Below, one piece after another: positions 11,818 through 17,985 of a DNA stretch of 17,985 nt; within the stretch, counting starts at the first letter, position 1; each line of letters opens with the position of its first letter. Position numbers and translations under genes: made by a program. This DNA is from Atlantibacter sp032075065 (GTDB lineage Bacteria > Pseudomonadota > Gammaproteobacteria > Enterobacterales > Enterobacteriaceae). The notes beneath the pieces were generated by a model. It saw only the letters and a list, made by a program, of their open reading frames with translations. It was not told where the DNA came from and did not search any database. Where the stretch lies: contig NZ_DAMAZC010000078.1 of the NCBI RefSeq assembly GCF_032075065.1, positions 1-17,985 of the forward strand, in the 5' to 3' direction.

Positions 11818-14400
11818 ATGCAAGAGCAATATCGCCCGGAAGAGATTGAATCCCACGTACAGCATCACTGGGAAGAGAAGCGCACATTCGAAGTGACTGA
11901 AGACGAGAGCAAAGAGAAGTATTACTGCCTGTCGATGCTTCCCTATCCTTCTGGTCGACTACACATGGGTCACGTCCGTAACTACACCATCGGCGATGTG
12001 ATTGCCCGTTACCAGCGCATGCTGGGCAAAAACGTACTTCAGCCGATCGGCTGGGATGCGTTCGGTCTGCCAGCTGAAGGCGCAGCGGTGAAAAACAACA
12101 CCGCGCCAGCGCCCTGGACCTACGACAATATCAATTACATGAAAAACCAGCTCAAAATGCTGGGCTTCGGTTACGACTGGAGCCGCGAGCTGGCAACCTG
12201 TACCCCGGAATACTACCGCTGGGAACAGAAGTTCTTTACCGAGCTGTATAAAAAAGGGCTGGTATACAAGAAAACCTCTGCGGTGAACTGGTGCCCGAAC
12301 GACCAGACCGTACTGGCGAACGAGCAGGTTATCGACGGCTGCTGCTGGCGCTGCGACACCAAAGTCGAGCGTAAAGAGATCCCGCAGTGGTTTATCAAAA
12401 TCACCGCCTACGCTGATGAGCTGCTGAACGATCTGGATAATCTGGATCAGTGGCCAGACACCGTTAAAACCATGCAGCGCAACTGGATTGGCCGCTCCGA
12501 AGGCGTAGAGATCACCTTCGACGTGGAAAACCGCGCCGATAAACTGACGGTTTACACTACCCGCCCGGATACCTTTATGGGCGTGACCTATCTGGCCGTG
12601 GCGGCGGGCCATCCGCTGGCGCAGGCTGCCGCGGCGACCAACCCGGCGCTGGGTGATTTCATTGCTGAATGCCGTAACACCAAAGTTGCCGAAGCCGACA
12701 TGGCGACGATGGAGAAAAAAGGCATGGCGACTGGCTTCAACGCCATCCACCCGCTGACCGGCGAAGCCGTACCGGTATGGGTCGCGAACTTCGTGCTGAT
12801 GGAATACGGCACCGGCGCCGTGATGGCCGTTCCGGGCCACGACCAGCGCGACTGGGAATTCGCTACCAAATACGGCCTGACGATCAAGCCGGTTATCCTG
12901 GCGCAGGACGGCTCCGAGCCGGATTTGTCGCAGCAGGCACTGACTGAAAAAGGCGTGCTGTTCAACTCTGGCGAATTCGACGGCCTGCCGTTTGAACAAG
13001 CGTTTAATGCCATTGCCGACAAACTGGCCGCCAAAGGCGTCGGCGAGCGCAAAATTAACTACCGTCTGCGCGACTGGGGCGTTTCCCGTCAGCGTTACTG
13101 GGGCGCGCCTATCCCGATGGTCACCCTGGAAGACGGCACCGTAATGCCGACCCCGGAAGATCAACTGCCTGTGATCCTGCCGGAAGATGTGGTGATGGAC
13201 GGCATCACCAGCCCGATCAAAGCCGACCCGGAGTGGGCGAAAACCACCGTGAACGGATTGCCTGCGCTGCGTGAAACCGACACCTTCGACACCTTTATGG
13301 AGTCTTCCTGGTATTACGCGCGCTATACCTGCCCGCAGTACGACAAAGGCATGCTCGATTCGAAAGCCGCCAACTACTGGCTGCCGGTGGATATTTATAT
13401 CGGCGGTATCGAACACGCGATCATGCACCTGCTGTACTTCCGCTTCTTCCACAAGCTGATGCGCGATGCCGGTATGGTGAACTCCAACGAGCCTGCTAAA
13501 CAGCTGCTGTGCCAGGGCATGGTGCTGGCGGACGCGTTCTATTACGTGGGCGCAAACGGCGAGCGCAACTGGGTTTCCCCGGTAGACGCCATCGTTGAGC
13601 GTGACGATAAAGGCCGTATTGTTAAAGCCACCGACGCAGCGGGCCACGAACTGGTCTATGCTGGCATGAGCAAAATGTCGAAGTCGAAAAACAACGGCAT
13701 CGACCCGCAGGTGATGGTAGAGCGCTACGGCGCGGATACCGTGCGTCTGTTTATGATGTTCGCCTCTCCGGCTGATATGACGCTGGAATGGCAGGAGTCC
13801 GGCGTTGAAGGGGCTAACCGCTTCCTGAAACGCGTCTGGCGACTGGTTTACGAGCATACGGCGCAGGGCGCAGCCAGCGCGCTGGATGTTGCCGCGCTGA
13901 GCGAAGATCAGAAAGCGCTGCGTCGCGATATTCATAAAACCATCGCGAAAGTGACCGATGATATCGGCCGCCGCCAGACCTTTAACACCGCCATCGCCGC
14001 GATCATGGAGCTGATGAACAAACTGGTTAAAGCGGCCCAGGAAAGCGATCAGGATCGCGCATTAATGCGTGAAGCCTTGCTGGCCGTGGTGCGTATGCTG
14101 TATCCGTTCACCCCGCATGTCAGCTTCAAACTGTGGCAGGAACTGAACGGCGAAGGCGATATCGATAACGCGCCGTGGCCGCAGGCCGACGAAAGCGCCA
14201 TGGTGGAAGATTCCCGTCTGGTCGTCGTACAGGTTAACGGCAAAGTGCGCGGTAAAATCACCGTTCCGGCCGATGCCACTGAACAACAGGTGCGCGAGCG
14301 CGCCGCTCAGGAACATCTGGTCGCGAAGTATCTTGAAGGCGTAACTGTACGTAAAGTGATTTACGTACCGGGTAAATTGCTTAACCTGGTTGTTGGCTAA
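11818..14400 (+). CDS. leuS: Leucyl-tRNA synthetase LeuS
   Basis: LeuS is the class Ia synthetase that charges tRNA-Leu and edits misacylated products. The HIGH motif reads HMGH (49-52, in PYPSGRLHMGHVRNY) and KMSKS occurs in GMSKMSKSKNN. A zinc-binding insert is marked by CPNDQT and CCWRC. The CP1 editing domain (about 225-415) shows TTRPDTFMG and MAVPGHDQRDWEF, which carry the conserved Thr and Asp of the proofreading site. The C-terminal domain ends with VRKVIYVPGKLLNLVVG. I chose the ATG at 11818, giving 860 aa as in E. coli. An in-frame ATG at 11749 would add 23 residues with no ribosome-binding site. It is followed 14 nt later by lptE, whose Shine-Dalgarno occupies the gap. Confidence 0.98.
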   Translation: MQEQYRPEEIESHVQHHWEEKRTFEVTEDESKEKYYCLSMLPYPSGRLHMGHVRNYTIGDVIARYQRMLGKNVLQPIGWDAFGLPAEGAAVKNNTAPAPWTYDNINYMKNQLKMLGFGYDWSRELATCTPEYYRWEQKFFTELYKKGLVYKKTSAVNWCPNDQTVLANEQVIDGCCWRCDTKVERKEIPQWFIKITAYADELLNDLDNLDQWPDTVKTMQRNWIGRSEGVEITFDVENRADKLTVYTTRPDTFMGVTYLAVAAGHPLAQAAAATNPALGDFIAECRNTKVAEADMATMEKKGMATGFNAIHPLTGEAVPVWVANFVLMEYGTGAVMAVPGHDQRDWEFATKYGLTIKPVILAQDGSEPDLSQQALTEKGVLFNSGEFDGLPFEQAFNAIADKLAAKGVGERKINYRLRDWGVSRQRYWGAPIPMVTLEDGTVMPTPEDQLPVILPEDVVMDGITSPIKADPEWAKTTVNGLPALRETDTFDTFMESSWYYARYTCPQYDKGMLDSKAANYWLPVDIYIGGIEHAIMHLLYFRFFHKLMRDAGMVNSNEPAKQLLCQGMVLADAFYYVGANGERNWVSPVDAIVERDDKGRIVKATDAAGHELVYAGMSKMSKSKNNGIDPQVMVERYGADTVRLFMMFASPADMTLEWQESGVEGANRFLKRVWRLVYEHTAQGAASALDVAALSEDQKALRRDIHKTIAKVTDDIGRRQTFNTAIAAIMELMNKLVKAAQESDQDRALMREALLAVVRMLYPFTPHVSFKLWQELNGEGDIDNAPWPQADESAMVEDSRLVVVQVNGKVRGKITVPADATEQQVRERAAQEHLVAKYLEGVTVRKVIYVPGKLLNLVVG

Positions 14401-14414
14401 GCACAGGAGGAAGC

Positions 14415-15005
14415 GTGCGATATCTCATCACTCTGATAGTGAGCCTGGCGGTACTGGTGACCGCCGGATGTGGCTGGCACTTGCGCAGCACCACCCAGGT
14501 GCCCGAGCAAATGCATACGCTGATCCTGGATTCGGGTGACCCGTATGGCCCATTAAGCCGCGCGGTGCGTAAGCAGTTGCGTCTGAACGGCGTGGAAATT
14601 GTTGAGCCGAGCAAAGTGCGTAAAGACATTCCGTCTCTGCGTCTTGGTGCGGCGACTATCTCGCAGGATACCGCGTCGGTATTCCAGGATGGCCGCACGG
14701 CGGAGTATCAGATGGTGATGACAGTCAACGCCACGGTGCTGATCCCGGGCCACGATATCTACCCCATCAGCACCAAAGTGTTCCGTTCGTTCTTCGACAA
14801 CCCGCTTACTGCGCTGGCGAAAGATGCCGAACAGGACATCATTATTCAGGAAATGTACGACCGCGCGGCGGAACAGCTGATCCGTAAGCTGATGTCGGTA
14901 CAGGTGAAAGATCTGGAAGCCACCAAATCTGAAGCGCCGACCACCCAGCAAAGCAGCACGACGACCTCGTCGGGCCGCGTTTCCACCACGCTTTCCGCTC
15001 AGTAA
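14415..15005 (+). CDS. lptE: LPS-assembly lipoprotein LptE
   Basis: LptE (formerly RlpB) is the outer-membrane lipoprotein that plugs the LptD barrel and helps insert lipopolysaccharide at the cell surface. The N-terminus is a lipoprotein signal: MRYLITLIVSLAVLVTAGC, with lipid-bearing Cys19. The mature part starts GWHLR, and the conserved VFRSFFDNP lies near residue 120. The C-terminal ~40 residues are Thr/Ser-rich and variable. It has 196 aa, against 193 in E. coli. The start codon is GTG with a strong AGGAGG upstream. Its stop overlaps the holA ATG by one base. Lnt, encoded at 5903-7441, would complete its acylation. Confidence 0.96.
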   Translation: MRYLITLIVSLAVLVTAGCGWHLRSTTQVPEQMHTLILDSGDPYGPLSRAVRKQLRLNGVEIVEPSKVRKDIPSLRLGAATISQDTASVFQDGRTAEYQMVMTVNATVLIPGHDIYPISTKVFRSFFDNPLTALAKDAEQDIIIQEMYDRAAEQLIRKLMSVQVKDLEATKSEAPTTQQSSTTTSSGRVSTTLSAQ

Positions 15006-16036
15006 TGGTCAGAGTTTGGCCTGAACAACTCCGCGCGCAGCTCAAAGAAGGGCTGCGCGCGGCGTATCTGCTGACCGGAAACGATCCGTTGCTGCTACAG
15101 GAAAGCCAGGACGCCATCCGTCAGGCCGCGCAGGAACAAGGCTTCGACGAACACCATACCCGCCAGATCGATGCGCAAACCGACTGGGATGAGATTTTCT
15201 CGATCACCCGCGCGCTAAGCCTGTTTGCCAACCGTCAGACGCTGCTGCTGATCCTTCCCGACAATGGCCCCAACGCGGCGATTAACGATAAGTTAGCCGA
15301 ACTGGTCAACCTGCTGCACGAAGATCTGCTGCTGATAGTGCGTGCGGTGAAGCTCACCAAAGCCCAGGAAAATGCCGCCTGGTGTACCGCCCTGTCCAGC
15401 TGCGGAGTGATGGTTAACTGCCAGACGCCCGAACAGGCGCAGCTACCGCGCTGGGTGGCTAATCGGGCAAAAAGCCGCCAGCTCACGCTGGATGACGCGG
15501 CCAGCCAGTTACTCTGCTACTGCTACGAAGGCAACCTGCTGGCGCTGGCCCAGGCGCTGGACCGGCTGGCGCTGCTGTGGCCTGACGGTAAACTCACCCT
15601 GCCGCGCGTGGAACAGGCGGTTAACGACGCCGCGCATTTCACGCCGTTCCACTGGGTGGATGCGCTGCTGGCCGGGAAAAGCAAACGCGCGCTGCACATT
15701 CTGCAACAGCTACGGCTGGAGGGCAGCGAACCGGTGATCCTGCTGCGCACCGTGCAACGGGAATTGCTGCTGATGGTCACGCTTAAACGCCAGTCGCAAC
15801 ACACGCCGCTGCGCAATTTGTTCGATCAGCATCGGGTCTGGCAAAACCGCCGGACGCTGCTGAGCGATGCGCTAACCCGGCTGAGTGACGATCAGCTGCG
15901 CCAGGCGGTCAGTCTGCTGGCGCAGATTGAACTGACGCTGAAACAGGATTATGGCCAATCGGTATGGCAGGAGCTGGAAGGCTTATCCCTGCTGCTGTGC
16001 CACAAAGCCTTACCGGATGTGTTTATTCATGGCTAA
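15005..16036 (+). CDS. holA: DNA polymerase III subunit delta HolA
   Basis: HolA is the delta subunit of the clamp loader. It opens the beta sliding clamp during loading onto primed DNA. The 343-aa length equals E. coli HolA, and strongly conserved stretches such as RAAYLLTGNDPLLLQESQDA, LCYCYEGNLLALAQAL and AVNDAAHFTPFHWVDALL identify it. The first block carries the beta-interaction element. It lacks a Walker A, as expected, since delta does not bind ATP. It starts on the TAATG that ends lptE and overlaps nadD by 8 nt, so lptE-holA-nadD are translationally linked. Confidence 0.97.
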   Translation: MVRVWPEQLRAQLKEGLRAAYLLTGNDPLLLQESQDAIRQAAQEQGFDEHHTRQIDAQTDWDEIFSITRALSLFANRQTLLLILPDNGPNAAINDKLAELVNLLHEDLLLIVRAVKLTKAQENAAWCTALSSCGVMVNCQTPEQAQLPRWVANRAKSRQLTLDDAASQLLCYCYEGNLLALAQALDRLALLWPDGKLTLPRVEQAVNDAAHFTPFHWVDALLAGKSKRALHILQQLRLEGSEPVILLRTVQRELLLMVTLKRQSQHTPLRNLFDQHRVWQNRRTLLSDALTRLSDDQLRQAVSLLAQIELTLKQDYGQSVWQELEGLSLLLCHKALPDVFIHG

Positions 16037-16676
16037 GCCGCTGCTCGCCTATTACGGCGGGACGTTCGATCCCATTCACTTTGGGCATCTCAAACCGGTA
16101 GAAGCGCTCGCGCGCCAGGTGGGTCTGCAAAAAGTGGTGATTATCCCCAATAACGTACCGCCCCATCGGCCTCAGCCCGAGGCCAGCAGCGTCCAGCGTA
16201 AAGCGATGATTGAAGCAGCGATCCATAACAACGCGCTATTTGAACTCGATGACCGGGAACTGCAACGCGCCATGCCCTCCTGGACTGCCGACACCATGGA
16301 AGCGCTGCGCAATGAGCAGGGCGCCGCGCAACCGCTGGGGTTTATCATCGGCCAGGACTCGCTGCTGGCGTTTCGCACCTGGCATCGCTATGCCGATATT
16401 CTCGCCTGCTGCCACCTGCTGGTGTGTCGCCGACCGGGTTATCCTCTCACCATGCCCGACGCCGAACAGCAGCGCTGGCTGGAACAGCATCTGGCAGCCG
16501 ATGCAGGCGAACTTCACGCCCTGCCCGCCGGGAAAATTTTTCTTGCCGACACGCCGCTGTTAGCGATTTCAGCCACCGACATTCGCCAGCGTCTGGAGAA
16601 CGGTCAGCCCTGCGACGACCTGGTTCCCGGCCCGGTGATGGACTACATCACCCGCCACGGTTTGTATCGTGACTGA
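16029..16676 (+). CDS. nadD: Nicotinate-nucleotide adenylyltransferase NadD
   Basis: NadD joins ATP and nicotinate mononucleotide to give deamido-NAD, the penultimate step of NAD synthesis. The nucleotidyltransferase signature GGTFDPIHFGH (10-20) and the C-terminal ISATDIR motif (180-186) are both intact, with IIPNNVPPHRPQ (38-49) between them. The start at 16029 (MAKPLLAYYGG, 215 aa) overlaps holA by 8 nt. Starting further upstream at 15951 in the same frame would add 26 non-homologous residues. It appears more diverged from E. coli NadD than its neighbours are from their counterparts. Its last 29 nt overlap the end of the opposite-strand cobD. Confidence 0.96.
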   Translation: MAKPLLAYYGGTFDPIHFGHLKPVEALARQVGLQKVVIIPNNVPPHRPQPEASSVQRKAMIEAAIHNNALFELDDRELQRAMPSWTADTMEALRNEQGAAQPLGFIIGQDSLLAFRTWHRYADILACCHLLVCRRPGYPLTMPDAEQQRWLEQHLAADAGELHALPAGKIFLADTPLLAISATDIRQRLENGQPCDDLVPGPVMDYITRHGLYRD

Positions 16677-17733
16677 TTGCCGCTAACGCGGCGATCAGCG
16701 CCTCGTTGTCTGCCCGGCTTTTCACCGCAACCCGGAAATAACGCGGGTCCAGGCCCGGATAATTCGCGCAGCTGCGGATCAAAATATGCTGCGCCAGCAA
16801 CTGGCGCTGTAAATCCTGCTCGCCGTCGTAGCGGAAAAACAGGTAGTTCGCTTCCCCTGGCCACACGGTTATCTCTGGCAGCGCGTTGAGCGCCTGCCAT
16901 AAAAAGCGCCGTTCCGTTTCCAGCCAGTGAAAGGTCGCCTGTTGATAGGCTTCGTCATTAAGAACGATTTCCCCCGCCAGCGCCGCGAAGGCATTAATGG
17001 TCCAGGGCTCGTGGCTGGCGCGCAATGCCGCCACGCGCTGCGCGTCACTGCTGATTAAGTAGCCCAGCCGCAGGCCGGGAATCGCGTAGAACTTGGTCAG
17101 CGAACGCAAAATCCACAGATGAGGATTATCAGTAAGCCAGCCGGTGCAGCCGGTAGCATCGGGCATAAAGTCGATAAACGCCTCGTCGACTACCAGCGCG
17201 ATACCGTGTTCTGCACAGCGGGCAACGATCGCTTTCATCAACTCGCGTTCCGGCATTAATCCGGTGGGATTGTTTGGCGTGCACAACACCAGGCAATCAA
17301 GTTCCGGGGTCAGGGCCGAAAGCAATCGGCTGTCCGGCTGCCAGCCGTCGGCTTCTGTTAACGGATAGTCGATAATGCGGCACCCCACCCGGCTTAACGC
17401 CCGGCGATATTCGGCAAACCCTGGCGTCAACAGCAGCGCGTGACGGGGCGCGAGATGGGCCAACAGCTGAAAAATCAATTCGGTTTCGCCATTGCCCGCC
17501 ATCAGCCAATCCAGCGACAGGTGATGATGCGACGCCAGCGCCTGGTGCAGCGCCAGATACTCCGGGTCCGGGTAGCGCTGCGCTGCGTCGAGATTTTCAA
17601 TAATGGCGCGCCTCAGGGTGGCGGGCATCCCGAGCGGATTGATATTGGCGCTAAAATCAATCAGCTGCGCCGGATCCACACCGGCCAGCGCCCCCGCTTC
17701 GCGAATATTGCCGCCATGATTGCTGGTAAACAT
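16648..17733 (-). CDS. cobD: Threonine-phosphate decarboxylase CobD
   Basis: CobD is the PLP enzyme that decarboxylates L-threonine O-3-phosphate to (R)-1-aminopropan-2-ol O-2-phosphate, the linker between the corrin ring and the nucleotide loop of cobalamin. It belongs to the class I/II aminotransferase fold related to HisC. HGGNIREA and DFSANINPLGMP near the N-terminus distinguish CobD from HisC. CTPNNPTG (151-158) and VVDEAFIDF are cofactor-pocket segments, and SLTKFYAIPGLRLGY carries the PLP-binding Lys214. The start at 17733 (MFTSNHGG, 361 aa) follows GGAGG by 4 nt. The ATG at 17760 would add nine residues. It is divergent from cobC, as in Salmonella, and absent from this position in E. 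coli K-12 as I recall it. Confidence 0.92.
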   Translation of the reverse strand: MFTSNHGGNIREAGALAGVDPAQLIDFSANINPLGMPATLRRAIIENLDAAQRYPDPEYLALHQALASHHHLSLDWLMAGNGETELIFQLLAHLAPRHALLLTPGFAEYRRALSRVGCRIIDYPLTEADGWQPDSRLLSALTPELDCLVLCTPNNPTGLMPERELMKAIVARCAEHGIALVVDEAFIDFMPDATGCTGWLTDNPHLWILRSLTKFYAIPGLRLGYLISSDAQRVAALRASHEPWTINAFAALAGEIVLNDEAYQQATFHWLETERRFLWQALNALPEITVWPGEANYLFFRYDGEQDLQRQLLAQHILIRSCANYPGLDPRYFRVAVKSRADNEALIAALAAISHDTNRGG

Positions 17734-17829
17734 CTCGCCTCCGTCAACGTAAAACGCCATCTTACCCCAAAGCCTGCGTCAGGCTGCGACTGATGGTAGA
17801 CTCAATAGCGGTGAATTAAGGAGCAATAC

Positions 17830-17985
17830 ATGAAACTCTGGCTGGTAAGGCATGGACAAACCGAGGCGAACGTCGCCGGGTTGTACAGCGGACGTAGTGA
17901 AACCGCACTCACCGAGCAGGGCATTCGTCAGGCGACGCAGGTGGGGCAGCTGCTTCAGGCGGTCTCTTTCGATCGGGTGCTGAGC
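17830..17985 (+). CDS. cobC: Alpha-ribazole phosphatase CobC, 5' part cut by window end
   Basis: The first 52 codons of a histidine-phosphatase (phosphoglycerate-mutase-like) protein read MKLWLVRHGQTEANVAGLYS and onward. The catalytic RHG motif is at residues 7-9 with phospho-accepting His8. CobC removes the 5'-phosphate of alpha-ribazole phosphate or the cobalamin phosphate late in B12 assembly. The start is preceded by AAGGAG six nt upstream. The family is about 200 aa, so roughly three quarters lie beyond the window. The short sequence also fits other small histidine phosphatases, but adjacency to cobD and the match to enteric CobC make the call firm. Confidence 0.9.
   Translation, partial: MKLWLVRHGQTEANVAGLYSGRSETALTEQGIRQATQVGQLLQAVSFDRVLS

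Noticed and set aside
11959..13935. A 658-codon open frame antisense to leuS
   Set aside because: It lies wholly within leuS on the opposite strand, is His/Arg/Val-rich as expected for an antisense reading of GC-rich coding sequence, and has no recognisable domain. leuS is unambiguous.
1..17985. Search for a novel defence, mobile or biosynthetic system
   Set aside because: Every substantial gene is a conserved enteric core gene with intact motifs. No transposase, integrase, attachment-site duplication or unfamiliar operon was seen.

Overview
The window is ordinary core chromosome from a member of the Enterobacteriaceae. Gene order and protein sequences follow the E. coli/Salmonella ubiF-miaB-ybeZYX-lnt-gltIJKL-leuS-lptE-holA-nadD block almost residue for residue, and coding regions look GC-rich. 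It is not E. coli K-12. A cobD-type threonine-phosphate decarboxylase gene sits beside cobC, as in Salmonella and several other cobalamin-making enterics, and the genes that I recall separating gltL from ybeL in E. coli K-12 (rihA, hscC and neighbours) are absent. I cannot name the genus from this sequence alone.

Layout. Bases 1-387 hold the 3' end of a tRNA operon: partial tRNA-Gln(TTG), tRNA-Met(CAT) and two identical tRNA-Gln(CTG) genes, closed by a terminator shared with the convergent ubiF (ubiquinone hydroxylase). Diverging from ubiF is miaB (tRNA methylthiolase). It is followed by the compact ybeZ-ybeY-ybeX-lnt group: PhoH-like ATPase, 16S rRNA-processing endoribonuclease, CBS-domain protein and apolipoprotein N-acyltransferase, ending in a strong terminator at 7459-7482.

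Bases 7442-7795 are a gene-free regulatory region ahead of the glutamate/aspartate ABC transporter operon gltIJKL (7796-11055). It contains an excellent sigma-54 core promoter match, NtrC-like dyads and a C/A-rich element of the type bound by the small RNA GcvB. The gltI-gltJ gap carries the small RNA SroC with its own terminator. A bidirectional terminator separates gltL from the convergent ybeL.

From 11818 to 16676 runs leuS-lptE-holA-nadD, with a 14-bp leuS-lptE gap and overlaps at the next two junctions: leucyl-tRNA synthetase, LPS-assembly lipoprotein, DNA polymerase III delta subunit and nicotinate-mononucleotide adenylyltransferase. nadD overlaps tail to tail with cobD, which diverges from the 5' part of cobC, cut by the window end.

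I found no mobile element, CRISPR array, prophage, toxin-antitoxin or defence locus, broken gene or evidently novel protein. What deserves a second look is regulatory: the nitrogen-control elements and the two small-RNA elements around gltIJKL, plus several perfect inverted repeats in short intergenic gaps.
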